The position numbers and the translations under genes are program-made. The notes below the pieces were generated by a model. It did not search any database and was not told where the DNA came from. It saw nothing but the letters and a program-made list of their open reading frames with translations. A stretch of 64,000 bases of DNA, taken from positions 6,324,001-6,388,000 of the forward strand of contig NZ_CP107772.1 of NCBI RefSeq assembly GCF_036345155.1, written 5' to 3'. The DNA comes from Streptomyces sp. NBC_00582 (GTDB lineage Bacteria > Actinomycetota > Actinomycetes > Streptomycetales > Streptomycetaceae). This document shows positions 16,841-28,301 of this stretch, one piece after another; within the stretch, counting starts at the first letter, position 1; the number at the start of each line of letters is the position of its first letter.

Positions 16841-17525
16841 ACGCCTTGCGGCGGCCTATCAGGTGCGGTTTCGCCTCCAGCCCGTCCAGCCCGTGCCAGG
16901 CGAGATTCACCAGATGCGCCGCCACCTCCGCCTTCTTCGGACGACGCACGTCCAGCCACCACTGCCCGGTCAGCGCCACCATCCCCACCAGCGCCTGCGC
17001 GTACAGCGGCGCCAGCTTCGGATCGAAGCCGCGGCTCTTGAACTCACGCCCCAGGATGTCCTCCACCTGGGTGGCGATGTCCGAGATCAACGAGGCGAAG
17101 GAACCCGTCGACTGCGGAATGGGGGAGTCCCGGACCAGGATCCGGAACCCGTCGGTGTACTCCTCGATGTAGTCCAGGAGCGCGAACGCGGCCTGCTCGC
17201 ACAGCTCACGAGGGTGCCCGGCGGTCAGCGAACCGGTCACCATGTCCAGCAGCCGCCGCATCTCCCGGTCCACGACGACCGCGTACAGCCCCTCCTTGCC
17301 GCCGAAGTGCTCGTACACCACCGGCTTGGAGACCCCGGCCTTCGCCGCGATCTCCTCCACCGACGTGGCCTCGAAACCCTTCGCCGCGAACAGCGTGCGA
17401 CCGATCTCCAGCAACTGCTGCCGGCGCTCGGCCCCGGTCATACGGGTGCGCCGGACACGCCGCGGCTTCGCTTCGCCGCCGGGACTGGGGGTACTGCTGG
17501 AGTCGGTCGCCACGCCGTCAATCAT
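16839..17525 (-). CDS. TetR-family regulator linked to fatty-acid desaturase
   Basis: 228 residues. The N-terminal HTH reads RRQQLLEIGRTLFAAKGFEA, then EEIAAKAGVSKPVVYEHFGGKEGLYA, a textbook TetR DNA-binding domain. The C-terminal helices form an unidentified ligand pocket. ATG 17525 overlaps the desaturase stop in ATGA, so it is co-transcribed and probably translationally coupled behind the desaturase. Autoregulation of a lipid-modifying operon in response to acyl-CoA is the likely role, as with other desaturase-linked TetR proteins (inference). A candidate operator pair lies upstream of the operon at 18615-18645. Confidence 0.87.
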   Translation of the reverse strand: MIDGVATDSSSTPSPGGEAKPRRVRRTRMTGAERRQQLLEIGRTLFAAKGFEATSVEEIAAKAGVSKPVVYEHFGGKEGLYAVVVDREMRRLLDMVTGSLTAGHPRELCEQAAFALLDYIEEYTDGFRILVRDSPIPQSTGSFASLISDIATQVEDILGREFKSRGFDPKLAPLYAQALVGMVALTGQWWLDVRRPKKAEVAAHLVNLAWHGLDGLEAKPHLIGRRKA

Positions 17526-18532
17526 GCCGTCTTCGCCGCCGCCTTCCGGCGCCGGAAGCCGTCCTCATCCGTGTTGCGACGCGAATCGATACGCGAGCGT
17601 GACGGCCAGCGCACGTCGTACGCCCACCCGAACACCTCGAACCAGCGGATCAGCCGCGCCGAGGAGTCGATCTGCCCCCGCTCCACACCGTGCCGCGCCG
17701 ACGTCGGATCCGCGTGGTGCAGGTTGTGCCAGGACTCGCCGCACGACAGCACCGCCAGCCACCACACGTTGCCCGAGCGGTCCCGCGACTTGAACGGCCG
17801 CTTGCCCACCGCGTGACAGATCGAGTTGATCGACCACGTGACGTGGTGCAGCAGCGCCACCCGCACGAGGGACCCCCAGAAGAACGCCGTGAACGCGCCC
17901 CACCAGGACATCGTCACCAGCCCGCCCACCAGCGGCGGGATCGCGAGGGACACCACCGTCCACAGGATGAACTGCCGCGAGATCGCCCGGATCGCCCCGT
18001 CCTTGATCAGATCCGGCGCGTACTTGTCCTGCGGGGTCTGCTCCTCGTCGAACATCCAGCCGATGTGCGCCCACCACAGGCCCTTCATCAGCGCCGGAAC
18101 CGTCTCCCCGAACCGCCACGGCGAATGCGGGTCGCCCTCCGCGTCCGAGAACTTGTGGTGCTTGCGGTGATCCGCCACCCAGCGCACCAGCGGCCCCTCC
18201 ACCGCCAGCGACCCCATGATCGCCAGCGCGATCCTCAGCGGCCGCTTCGCCTTGAACGAACCGTGCGTGAAGTAGCGGTGGAAACCGATCGTGATGCCGT
18301 GGCACCCGACGTAGTACATGAGGACCAGCAGGCCCAGGTCCAGCCAGCTGACCCCCCAGCCCCACGCCAGCGGCACCGCCGCGAGCAGCGCGAGGAACGG
18401 GACGATGATGAAGAGGAGAAGGGTGATCTGCTCCAGCGAGCGCTTCTGCTCGCCACCGAGCGTCGCGGAGGGAAGCGGAGCGCCGTCGTTCGCCTTCGGG
18501 GCGTCGTCGATCACATCGGAGCTCGTGGTCAT
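17522..18532 (-). CDS. Acyl-CoA (delta-9 type) fatty acid desaturase
   Basis: 336 residues, integral membrane di-iron desaturase. The three His boxes are visible: HRYFTH, HRKHH and HNLHH. Four membrane helices surround them, including [19 protein letters not shown] and the segment before the first box. It introduces a double bond into acyl chains using O2 and reduced ferredoxin or flavoprotein; no redox partner gene is adjacent. It is the first gene of a two-gene operon with the TetR regulator, with 4-base overlap. The gap upstream is shared with the divergent ppc gene. Confidence 0.92.
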   Translation of the reverse strand: MTTSSDVIDDAPKANDGAPLPSATLGGEQKRSLEQITLLLFIIVPFLALLAAVPLAWGWGVSWLDLGLLVLMYYVGCHGITIGFHRYFTHGSFKAKRPLRIALAIMGSLAVEGPLVRWVADHRKHHKFSDAEGDPHSPWRFGETVPALMKGLWWAHIGWMFDEEQTPQDKYAPDLIKDGAIRAISRQFILWTVVSLAIPPLVGGLVTMSWWGAFTAFFWGSLVRVALLHHVTWSINSICHAVGKRPFKSRDRSGNVWWLAVLSCGESWHNLHHADPTSARHGVERGQIDSSARLIRWFEVFGWAYDVRWPSRSRIDSRRNTDEDGFRRRKAAAKTA

Positions 18533-18850
18533 GGGGCGTCCCCTGTGGGGTTCGAGGGTTCTGTGGCAGGTCGCCGGGTCACGGCCACCACGCGCAGGAT
18601 GCCAGGTACAGCTTCCTACGGTTCCGTAACCTACGGCATCGTAAGTATGTCAGCGCCCTGCTCGGCGGCAAGAGCCCGACCGTCTGCGCGTCCCGTCCGC
18701 CACCTATCCTTGGAGACGGTCGGACAGCGCGGTCCGCTCTGTTTTCTTCCCGGATGTCCGGCCCGTATGCGGCACCCGCCGCCAGGACGGCTCCGGGCCC
18801 CGTCCCAGACGAGCCTCAGACGAGCTTCACCACTGCAAGGAGCCGCACCT
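18533..18850. promoter_or_regulatory. Desaturase/ppc divergent intergenic region
   Basis: 318 bases without a gene. It holds the operator-like repeat pair at 18615-18645, closer to the desaturase start, and a possible ppc -10 element TATCCT (18705-18710). AAGGAG at 18837-18842 is the ppc ribosome site. Nothing else is recognised. Confidence 0.5.
18615..18645. promoter_or_regulatory. Tandem operator-like sites upstream of desaturase operon
   Basis: CCTACGGTTCCGTAAC (18615-18630) and CCTACGGCATCGTAAG (18630-18645) are direct repeats with a 15-bp period. The first contains the perfect palindrome TACGGTTCCGTA and the second a partial one. Candidate binding sites for the operon's TetR protein. 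Confidence 0.6.
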
Positions 18851-21583
<2,733 letters not shown>

Positions 21584-21604
21584 GCGCCCGCGGAAGGCCG
21601 AAGA

Positions 21605-21650
21605 GGGGTGCCCCCGAGCCTCGGAGAAGTACGAGGCTCGGGGGCACCCC
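21605..21650. terminator. Perfect 19-bp terminator hairpin after ppc
   Basis: Arms 21605-21623 and 21632-21650 are exact inverted repeats with an 8-base loop, placed between converging ppc and the surface-protein gene. Probably bidirectional. Confidence 0.9.
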
Positions 21651-21667
21651 CGTCTTCATGCGGTACG

Positions 21668-22369
21668 TCAGGCTCGGCGCCGCCGGGCCACGAGGTAACC
21701 GCCGGCGCCCACCAGCGCCGCCGCCATGACCGCGAGGGCGCCGACGGGTGCGCCGTTGCCGGTCTCGGCCAGGCCGCCGCTGCCGCCCTGCGGGGACGCC
21801 GAGGACGACGGCTCCGCGGACGCCGAGGAGTCCGGCGAGACCGAGGTGCTCGGCGAGGAGGACGAGGAAGGAGAGGCGGAGGGCGAGGCCGACGACGAGG
21901 CCGGGGCGGAGCCCGACGGGGACCCGGACGGCGAACCGGACGGTGAGGAACCGCCGCCGCCGTCCTCCTCGCAGTCCACCTTGAACACCTTGTGCTTCGC
22001 GGCCCCCTTCTCGCCGTCGAAGTTCCAGAACAGCTTGTACTGGCCGTCGGGCAGCGACAGGTCCTGGGTCCGGCCGTGACCGTTCGAGTCCAGCGTGAGC
22101 GAGCCGGTCCTGACGGTCTCGCCCTTGTCGGCGTCGTTGTCCGCCCAGGCCTCGATGTGCCAGTCGACGCTCTGCAGGCCATCGAAACCGAACGCGTCGA
22201 GATAGAACGAGCAGACCTTCGGCTCGTCGCGCTGGTCGAACTCGTCGGTCGTCGACCGGTGGGTCTTCACATCGCCGTTGTCGCCTTTGGCCGCGTGGGC
22301 GGCTGGGGCCAGCAGCAGCGTCGCCGAGGAGGCGAGGGCGACGACACCGGCCCGGGTGAGGGTACGCAT
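21668..22369 (-). CDS. Secreted cell-wall protein with LAETG sorting signal
   Basis: 233 residues. The signal peptide is MRTLTRAGVVALASS to LLAPAAHA. A small beta-rich extracellular domain of about 120 residues contains two cysteines (VCSFY and KVDCEE), then a Ser/Pro/Ala-rich spacer of about 60 residues. The end is LAETG, a hydrophobic helix and RRRRA. LAXTG is the substrate motif of class E sortases common in Streptomyces, so the protein is probably wall-linked; no sortase gene is in the window. ATG 22369 is used; ATG 22381 is also in frame. The extracellular domain is not recognised. Confidence 0.85.
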   Translation of the reverse strand: MRTLTRAGVVALASSATLLLAPAAHAAKGDNGDVKTHRSTTDEFDQRDEPKVCSFYLDAFGFDGLQSVDWHIEAWADNDADKGETVRTGSLTLDSNGHGRTQDLSLPDGQYKLFWNFDGEKGAAKHKVFKVDCEEDGGGGSSPSGSPSGSPSGSAPASSSASPSASPSSSSSPSTSVSPDSSASAEPSSSASPQGGSGGLAETGNGAPVGALAVMAAALVGAGGYLVARRRRA

Positions 22370-22504
22370 GGGGCAGTCCATCTTCGAGTGACGAAAGGGA
22401 AGATGTGGAGGGGGCGGCTCAGCTTCCTGCGGACACTGACTCTCGGTCAATCACGAACAGGAAACATATGGCCGCCGCACAGAAAAAGTGCGCCTGGAAC
22501 ACGA

Positions 22505-23065
22505 TCAGATCGTGACAAAAGCCGCCGTCAACAACGCCACCCCGGACCCCGCCAGCGCCCACCCCCACCGCGCACGCCCCAGCCCGCCCGCCACCACCAC
22601 CGACGCGAGCAGCAACGCGCCCCCCATCGGCACCCACGCGTACAGCACCCCGGCCGGACCCGACCGCACCACCTCGTCACCGTCCGGCTTGACCACGACC
22701 GTGTAGGTCCGCCCCTTGCGCACCGCCACCGACTTCTCGATCACCACCCGCGACCGCGCCGTCGACCCCTGCGACAACGGCGTGTACGGCCCCGAACAGG
22801 TCTGCTCCCCGCACCGCGTCACCTCGACCGTGCCGTGCTCCCGCCCCTTCGTCAGCATCACCTGCTGCGCCGTACCCCACGACCCCCACACCCCGGCGAA
22901 CAGGATCAGCACCGCCACCACCCCCATCCCCGCGAGCCGCCCGAAACGCAACGCGGTGGCGGAGGCCCGACGGGCCGGGGCAGAGCTGTTCCTCCGGCCA
23001 GGACGGCCTCTGCGGCCCTTACGGCGATGGGACGAGACAGCGACGGCAGGCATGGCCGGGATCAT
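22505..23065 (-). CDS. Membrane protein with extracytoplasmic loop, unknown
   Basis: 186 residues. A very basic N-terminus (RRKGRRGRPGRRNSS) precedes a first helix at about residues 47-62. An extracytoplasmic domain of about 80 residues holds two cysteines in RCGEQTCSGPY that could form a disulfide. Two closing helices end the protein. It lies on the same strand between pth and the sortase-substrate gene. No family recognised. The start is uncertain because the N-terminal basic tract has several possible initiators. Confidence 0.65.
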   Translation of the reverse strand: MIPAMPAVAVSSHRRKGRRGRPGRRNSSAPARRASATALRFGRLAGMGVVAVLILFAGVWGSWGTAQQVMLTKGREHGTVEVTRCGEQTCSGPYTPLSQGSTARSRVVIEKSVAVRKGRTYTVVVKPDGDEVVRSGPAGVLYAWVPMGGALLLASVVVAGGLGRARWGWALAGSGVALLTAAFVTI

Positions 23066-23107
23066 TGGCCAAGCCTCAGCGGCCAGTCAACCTCCCCGGG
23101 CGACACG

Positions 23108-23704
23108 TCACGAGTTGTACGTACTCTGCGCCCGCTCCAGCCCCTCGCTCACCAGACACTCCACCGCATCCGCCGCCCGGTCCACGAACCAGTCCAGCTC
23201 CTTGCGCTCCGTCGCCGAGAAGTCCTTCAGCACGAAGTCCGCCACCTGCATCCGCCCCGGCGGCCGGCCGATCCCGCACCGCACCCGGTGGTACTCCGCA
23301 CCCATCGCCTTCGTCATCGACTTCAGACCGTTGTGCCCGTTGTCCCCGCCGCCCAGCTTCAGCCGCAGGGTCCCGTAGTCGATGTCCAGCTCGTCGTGCA
23401 CGGCCACGATGTTCGCCACCGGCACCTTGTAGAAGTCCCGCAGCGCGTTCACCGGACCACCGGACAGATTCATGAACGACATCGGCTTCGCCAGGACCAC
23501 CCGCCGGCTCGCCGGCCCCGCCGGCCCGATCCGCCCCTCGACGACCTGGGCCTGCGCCTTCCCCGCCCGCTTGAACCTCCCCCCGATCCGCTCGGCCAGC
23601 AGATCGGCCACCATGAAACCGACGTTGTGGCGGTTACCGGCATACTCCGGGCCGGGATTCCCGAGGCCGACGATCAGCCAGGGGGCATTGGCAGGGGTCG
23701 TCAC
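23108..23704 (-). CDS. pth: Peptidyl-tRNA hydrolase
   Basis: 198 residues. Cleaves peptidyl-tRNA released by stalled ribosomes. The N-terminal [20 protein letters not shown] includes the catalytic His and its Asn partners, [11 protein letters not shown] follows, and HDELDIDYG supplies the catalytic Asp. AAGGAGAC lies a few bases before the ATG. It is downstream of rplY on the same strand with a hairpin in between, an arrangement conserved in actinobacteria. Confidence 0.96.
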   Translation of the reverse strand: MTTPANAPWLIVGLGNPGPEYAGNRHNVGFMVADLLAERIGGRFKRAGKAQAQVVEGRIGPAGPASRRVVLAKPMSFMNLSGGPVNALRDFYKVPVANIVAVHDELDIDYGTLRLKLGGGDNGHNGLKSMTKAMGAEYHRVRCGIGRPPGRMQVADFVLKDFSATERKELDWFVDRAADAVECLVSEGLERAQSTYNS

Positions 23705-23723
23705 GTCATGTCTCCTTACGCAG

Positions 23724-23759
23724 CAGCCGCTGCTCCCCGAACGAGGGGAACAGCGGCTG
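23724..23759 (-). terminator. Hairpin between rplY and pth
   Basis: Arms 23724-23738 and 23745-23759 pair over 15 positions with one mismatch and a 6-base loop. It starts about 20 bases upstream of pth, so it could end rplY mRNA or attenuate read-through into pth. No T-run is seen. Confidence 0.55.
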
Positions 23760-23791
23760 GAGCCGATGTACCGCTGCGAAAGCTACGCGGC

Positions 23792-24388
23792 TCAGGCCTC
23801 GGCGACCTCTTCGCCCTCGGCGCCCTCGCCCTCCGGGGCCTCCTCGGCCTGCGCGGCCAGCACCTGCAGGACGACCGCGTCGGCGTCCACGGCCAGCGTG
23901 ACACCCTTCGGCAGCGTGATGTCCTTCGCCAGGACGGAGGCACCGGCCTCCAGGCCCTCGACGGAGACGGTGACGCCCTCGGGGATGTGGGTGGCCTCGG
24001 CCTCGACCGGCAGCGCGTTCAGGACGTGCTCCAGCAGGTTGCCACCGGCGGCCAGCTCACCCTCGGCGTGCACCGGGATCTCGACGGTGACCTTCTCGCC
24101 GCGCTTGACCAGCAGCAGGTCGACGTGCTCCAGGAAGCCCTTGATCGCGTCGCGCTGCACGGCCTTCGGGATCGCCAGCTCGCTGGTCTTGCCGTCGATG
24201 TCCAGCGAGATCAGCACGTTCGGGGTACGCAGCGCGAGCAGCAGGTCGTGGCCCGGGAGGGTCAGGTGCAGCGGGTCCGAGCCGTGGCCGTACAGGACAC
24301 CGGGGACCTTGCTGTCACGACGGATACGACGGGCGGCACCCTTGCCGAACTCGGTACGGGTCTGGGCGGAGATCTTGACCTCGGACAT
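23792..24388 (-). CDS. rplY: 50S ribosomal protein L25/general stress protein Ctc
   Basis: 198 residues, the long Ctc-type form: an N-terminal L25 domain that binds 5S rRNA (SAQTRTEFGKGAARRIR, GVLYGHG), then a C-terminal TL5-like beta domain, and an acidic Ala/Glu tail. ATG 24388 is chosen because AGGAGTGATC directly precedes it; the open frame runs about 30 codons further back without a ribosome site. It lies between prs and pth, as in other actinobacteria. Confidence 0.95.
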   Translation of the reverse strand: MSEVKISAQTRTEFGKGAARRIRRDSKVPGVLYGHGSDPLHLTLPGHDLLLALRTPNVLISLDIDGKTSELAIPKAVQRDAIKGFLEHVDLLLVKRGEKVTVEIPVHAEGELAAGGNLLEHVLNALPVEAEATHIPEGVTVSVEGLEAGASVLAKDITLPKGVTLAVDADAVVLQVLAAQAEEAPEGEGAEGEEVAEA

Positions 24389-24486
24389 GATCACTCCTCG
24401 TAGAAACTCGGATCGGACGTGGTCACCCGGCCACGAACGGCCTGCTACGAAGAGCGCGTCGATAACGGAGCGTCGCATCCAAGGAC

Positions 24487-24538
24487 GCGGCCTCCCTCGC
24501 CGAGCAACTGCAGAAGTCTACTCGGCGGAGGAGGCCGC
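24487..24538 (-). terminator. Long-stem hairpin downstream of prs
   Basis: Outer arms GCGGCCTCC (24487-24495) and GGAGGCCGC (24530-24538) and inner arms CGCCGAG (24498-24504) and CTCGGCG (24521-24527) form an 18-position stem with one imperfect step and a 16-base loop. Confidence 0.6.
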
Positions 24539-24587
24539 AGAAAAATCGATCATCCCGAAGGACGGAGACGGAGAGGGACGAACAGGC

Positions 24588-25562
24588 TCACTGCTCGTCG
24601 AACAGGCTCGTCACCGACCCGTCCTCGAACACCTCACGCACCGCGCTCGCGATCGTGTGCGCGATGGACAGAACCGTGATCTTGTCCAGCTCCAGCTCGC
24701 CCGGCGTCGGCAGCGTGTTCGTGAACACGAACTCACTCACCTTCGAGTTCTTCAGACGGTCCGCAGCGGGTCCCGACAGCACACCGTGCGTCGCCGTCAC
24801 GATGACGTCCTCCGCACCGTGCGCGAACAGCGCGTCGGCCGCGGCGCAGATCGTGCCACCCGTGTCGATCATGTCGTCGACCAGCACACAGACCCGGCCC
24901 TTGACCTCGCCCACGACCTCGTGGACCGTCACCTGGTTCGCCACGTCCTTGTCGCGCCGCTTGTGCACGATCGCCAGCGGCGCGCCCAGCCGGTCGCACC
25001 AGCGGTCCGCCACCCGTACCCGGCCGGCGTCCGGCGACACCACCGTCAGCTTCGCGCTGTCCACCTTGCTGCCCACGTAGTCCGCCAGCAGCGGCAGCGC
25101 GAACAGGTGGTCGACCGGACCGTCGAAGAAGCCCTGGATCTGATCGGTGTGCAGATCCACGGTCAGGATCCGGTCCGCACCCGCCGTCTTCATCAGGTCC
25201 GCGATCAGCCGCGCCGAGATCGGCTCACGGCCACGGTGCTTCTTGTCCTGGCGCGCATAGCCGTAGAACGGCACGATCACGGTGATCGAACGGGCCGACG
25301 CACGCTTCAGCGCGTCGATCATGATCAACTGCTCCATGATCCACTTGTTGATCGGAGCCGTGTGGCTCTGGATCAGGAAGCAGTCCGCACCACGCGCCGA
25401 CTCCTGGTAGCGGACATAGATCTCACCGTTGGCGAAGTCGAAGGCCTTCGTCGGGACGACCCCGACACCCAGCTCGTGGGCGACCTCCTCGGCAAGCTCG
25501 GGGTGGGCGCGGCCGGAGAAGAACATCAACTTCTTCTCGCCGGTCGTCTTGATCCCGGTCAC
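24588..25562 (-). CDS. prs: Ribose-phosphate pyrophosphokinase
   Basis: 324 residues. Makes PRPP from ribose-5-phosphate and ATP for nucleotide, His and Trp synthesis. FYGYARQDKKHRGREPIS is the ATP-binding region, DLHTDQIQGFF the metal-binding segment, and VLVDDMIDTGGTI the PRPP loop. GTG 25562 has AGGAGA about 9 bases upstream. It lies 81 bases after glmU on the same strand, the conserved glmU-prs pair that links UDP-GlcNAc and PRPP supply. Confidence 0.97.
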   Translation of the reverse strand: MTGIKTTGEKKLMFFSGRAHPELAEEVAHELGVGVVPTKAFDFANGEIYVRYQESARGADCFLIQSHTAPINKWIMEQLIMIDALKRASARSITVIVPFYGYARQDKKHRGREPISARLIADLMKTAGADRILTVDLHTDQIQGFFDGPVDHLFALPLLADYVGSKVDSAKLTVVSPDAGRVRVADRWCDRLGAPLAIVHKRRDKDVANQVTVHEVVGEVKGRVCVLVDDMIDTGGTICAAADALFAHGAEDVIVTATHGVLSGPAADRLKNSKVSEFVFTNTLPTPGELELDKITVLSIAHTIASAVREVFEDGSVTSLFDEQ

Positions 25563-25643
25563 AGCACTGTCTCCTCAGAGGTCTCTCAGGGGTGCGGGTT
25601 CGCACTTATCACGGTACGCCGTGTCCGGCGCACCTGTTTCCGG

Positions 25644-27092
25644 TCAGTCTTCGCCCTCGCGCTGCTGAGCAGCCGCCTCGGCCGCCTGCGCGGCAGCGCT
25701 TCCCGGACGCTTACGGGCCACCCAACCCTCGATATTCCGCTGCTGACCACGGGCCACGGCCAGCGAACCGGGCGGCACATCCTTGGTGATCACGGACCCG
25801 GCGGCGGTGTACGCGCCGTCCCCCACCGTGACAGGAGCCACAAACATGTTGTCCGAACCGGTACGACAGTGCGACCCGACGGTGGTGTGGTGCTTCTCCT
25901 GCCCGTCGTAGTTCACGAACACGCTGGCCGCACCGATGTTGCTGTACTCACCGATGGTCGCGTCCCCGACATAGGAGAGATGCGGGATCTTCGTCCCCTC
26001 CCCGATCGAGGCGTTCTTGGTCTCCACATACGTACCGATCTTGCCCTTCACGCCCAGCCGCGTCCCCGGCCGCAGATAGGCGTACGGCCCGACACTCGCG
26101 TGCGCGCCGATGTGCGACGCGTAGGACACCGTGTTGTCGACGCGGGCCCCCGCACCGACGATCGTGTCCGTGAGCCGGCTGTTCGGACCGACCTCCGCGC
26201 CCTCACCGAGATGCGTGGCGCCGTGCAGCTGCGTGCCCGGGTGGACGACGGCGTCCTGCTCGAAGGTGACGGTGACGTCGACCCAGGTGGTCGCCGGATC
26301 GATCACCGTGACACCCGACAGCATGGCGGCGGTCAGCAGCCGGTCGTTGAGGATCCGACGGGCCTCGCTCAGCTGCACCCGGTTGTTGATACCGGCGATC
26401 TCCCGGTGATCGACCGCCACGCAGGCCCCGACCCGGTGCCCGGCCTCCCGCAGGATCCCCAGCACGTCGGTGAGGTACTCCTCACCCTGGCTGTTGTCCG
26501 TCCGCACCTTCTTCAGCGCGTCCGCGAGCAGCGCCCCGTCGAACGCGAACACCCCGGAGTTGATCTCACGGATCGCCCGCTGGGCGTCGGAGGCGTCCTT
26601 GTGCTCCACGATCGCGGTGACCGCACCCGTCGCCCCGTCCCGCACGATCCGCCCGTACCCGGTCGCGTCCGGCACCTGAGCGGTCAGCACGGTGACCGCG
26701 TTGCCGTCACCGTGGTGGGTCGCCGCCAGCGCGGACAGGGTGGCGCCGGTGAGCAGCGGGGTGTCGCCGCACACGACGACGACGGTCCCGTCGAGGGTGC
26801 CGCCGAGCTGCTCCAGGGCGATCCGCACGGCGTGCCCGGTGCCGTTCTGCTCCTCCTGGACGGCGGTGCGTACGGCGGCGTCGACCTCGGCGAGGTGGGC
26901 CGTGACCTTCTCGCGCGCGTGCCCGACGACGACGACCAGGTTCTCGGGGTCCAACTCACGGGCGGCGGCCAGCACATGCCCGACGAGACTGCGGCCGCAG
27001 AGCTCGTGCAGGACCTTGGGTGTGGCCGACTTCATACGGGTGCCCTCACCCGCTGCGAGAACGACGACGGCTGCCGGGCGAATGGCGCTCAC
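25644..27092 (-). CDS. glmU: Bifunctional GlcNAc-1-P uridyltransferase/GlcN-1-P acetyltransferase
   Basis: 482 residues. The N-terminal half is the pyrophosphorylase: [20 protein letters not shown] with the catalytic Arg, and GDTPLL. The C-terminal half is a left-handed beta-helix of hexapeptide repeats ([34 protein letters not shown]) that acetylates GlcN-1-P. The product UDP-GlcNAc feeds peptidoglycan. Start GTG 27092. A charged Ala/Gln-rich tail of about 25 residues ends the protein. It is followed by prs, and the tRNA-Gln gene lies upstream on the same strand. Confidence 0.96.
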   Translation of the reverse strand: MSAIRPAAVVVLAAGEGTRMKSATPKVLHELCGRSLVGHVLAAARELDPENLVVVVGHAREKVTAHLAEVDAAVRTAVQEEQNGTGHAVRIALEQLGGTLDGTVVVVCGDTPLLTGATLSALAATHHGDGNAVTVLTAQVPDATGYGRIVRDGATGAVTAIVEHKDASDAQRAIREINSGVFAFDGALLADALKKVRTDNSQGEEYLTDVLGILREAGHRVGACVAVDHREIAGINNRVQLSEARRILNDRLLTAAMLSGVTVIDPATTWVDVTVTFEQDAVVHPGTQLHGATHLGEGAEVGPNSRLTDTIVGAGARVDNTVSYASHIGAHASVGPYAYLRPGTRLGVKGKIGTYVETKNASIGEGTKIPHLSYVGDATIGEYSNIGAASVFVNYDGQEKHHTTVGSHCRTGSDNMFVAPVTVGDGAYTAAGSVITKDVPPGSLAVARGQQRNIEGWVARKRPGSAAAQAAEAAAQQREGED

Positions 27093-27168
27093 GGATGTGC
27101 CCTTCGGCTGTGAAGTGAGGTGGGGACATCCGAAGGATACCGGGGCGTTTCCTGGGGGACATGAGAGC

Positions 27169-27196
27169 GGGCCCTGACCTTGCTGGGTCAGGACCC
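27169..27196 (-). terminator. Hairpin downstream of tRNA-Gln
   Basis: Arms 27169-27179 and 27186-27196 pair over 11 positions with one mismatch and a 6-base loop, starting 15 bases past the tRNA 3' end on the minus strand. Confidence 0.6.
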
Positions 27197-27210
27197 GAAC
27201 TCAGTATTTG

Positions 27211-27284
27211 TGGCTCCCGGAGAAGGATTCGAACCCTCATTCAACGGACCAAAACCGTTTGTCCTGCCCTTAGACGATCCGGGA
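27211..27284 (-). tRNA. tRNA-Gln (anticodon TTG)
   Basis: 74 bases including an encoded CCA. The acceptor stem TCCCGGA pairs perfectly with TCCGGGA, followed by discriminator G. The anticodon stem AACGG/CCGTT encloses the loop TTTTGGT, giving anticodon TTG. The T-arm contains GGTTCGAATCC. It is encoded on the minus strand just upstream of glmU. Confidence 0.95.
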
Positions 27285-27307
27285 TGATTTGCTCGCTATG
27301 TCCGATT

Positions 27308-28168
27308 CTATTGATCGGCTTGGCGCGCGGACTCCACTATGCCGTACCAGGAGCCCTCGATGCGACGGTACAAGTCGGCGCTCTTGAGTACGTAGATGAT
27401 CAAGCAGCCGCGATATGCCTCCTCGGTGTTCTTCCGGGTCGTCTTCGGGTTGTGCTTCTTGAGGGTGGGCTTCTGGAATGTGGCGGCCTCCACGCCCACC
27501 AGATCGGCCCAGAACTGCTGGGCGGCCGTCACGCTGGCTGATTCGTGGATGCTCACCCGAAAGCGCAGGCGCTCGCGTTCCACGCCGAGTACGTCGAGCC
27601 AGCGCAGGAAAAAGATGATGACGTTCGGATCACTGTTGATGAAGTGCAGCCTCTCGCGGCGGCTGTATGACTTGTCCTTGGCGCCTTCCGCCCAGTAAAG
27701 GACCACGCCCGCCAGGAAGACCTCTCGGTCGCACAGGTCACCCACTGCTTGCCTGGCAGTCGTCTTCGTGAGCCGGCGTTCCTCCTCTCGGCGTTGCAAT
27801 GTGGCTTCCCAGCCCCGTCTGGCGATCGCCGACGCCTCCTCGGGGGTCCGCTTCCGCTCCGGCTTCGGCAGATCCCGTACCCACAGCGAGATCGAGCTCT
27901 TCGAGCAGCCCAGTTCCAGCTGGATCCGGTCGTACGTCCAGCCCTGGAGCCGTAGCTCGCGCGCCCTCTCGCGGAGATCGTCCTTCGCGTTCGGGCGCTT
28001 CGTCCATTCCGGAGGCGGCTCGCCCTCCAGGAGGCGGTTGAGGATGTCGTTGTTGTCGATGTGCAGCCGGTCGCGGATCTGTCGTCGGCTGAGTCCCGCC
28101 CGCCGCAGGGCGACCGCCCGCTCCCGCAGGGTCTCGAAGTCCGCGTACTTGCCAGAGGAATGTGCCAT
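27308..28168 (-). CDS. Double helix-turn-helix protein with possible LAGLIDADG-like domain
   Basis: 286 residues. Two similar N-terminal HTH units are visible: LRERAVALRRAGLSRRQI with a following recognition helix, and LRERARELRLQGWTYDRI then LGCSKSSISLWVRDLP. The C-terminal half (VLYWAEGAKDKSY, FINSDPNVIIFFLRWLDVLG, then a beta-rich stretch to WYGIVE) resembles the WAEGxK/NSDP pattern of diverged LAGLIDADG nuclease-like proteins, an inference from memory. It starts 24 bases from tRNA-Gln, and its coding DNA looks less GC-biased than its neighbours. ATG 28168 is chosen over 28174 on ribosome-site spacing. Function unknown. Confidence 0.65.
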   Translation of the reverse strand: MAHSSGKYADFETLRERAVALRRAGLSRRQIRDRLHIDNNDILNRLLEGEPPPEWTKRPNAKDDLRERARELRLQGWTYDRIQLELGCSKSSISLWVRDLPKPERKRTPEEASAIARRGWEATLQRREEERRLTKTTARQAVGDLCDREVFLAGVVLYWAEGAKDKSYSRRERLHFINSDPNVIIFFLRWLDVLGVERERLRFRVSIHESASVTAAQQFWADLVGVEAATFQKPTLKKHNPKTTRKNTEEAYRGCLIIYVLKSADLYRRIEGSWYGIVESARQADQ

Positions 28169-28204
28169 GCACATACCGTCCGGGCGGAATGCGGGGTTCC
28201 GGGG

Positions 28205-28231
28205 TCGAACAGGTGGGGTTCACCTGTTCGA
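28205..28231. promoter_or_regulatory. Perfect 11-bp inverted repeat between divergent genes
   Basis: TCGAACAGGTG (28205-28215) and CACCTGTTCGA (28221-28231) with a 5-base spacer. Since the flanking genes diverge, an operator is likelier than a terminator. The outer six bases equal LexA half-sites but lie too far apart for a standard SOS box. Confidence 0.6.
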
Positions 28232-28289
28232 GGGAATGGGGGCGGTTTCGGTCGGTGAAAGTCGACGGAAAGGGTGGGGGGCGCGCCCG

Positions 28290-28295
28290 TAGGCT
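28290..28295 (+). promoter_or_regulatory. Candidate -10 element, leaderless start
   Basis: TAGGCT ends 6 bases before ATG 28302, so transcription would begin at or near the start codon. This is a common leaderless layout in Streptomyces. No clear -35 is seen. Confidence 0.45.
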
Positions 28296-28301
28296 GGGGG
28301 C

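Noticed and set aside
28205..28231. SOS/LexA box
   Set aside because: Half-sites match but spacing is 15 rather than 4 bases, so a standard LexA site is not supported.
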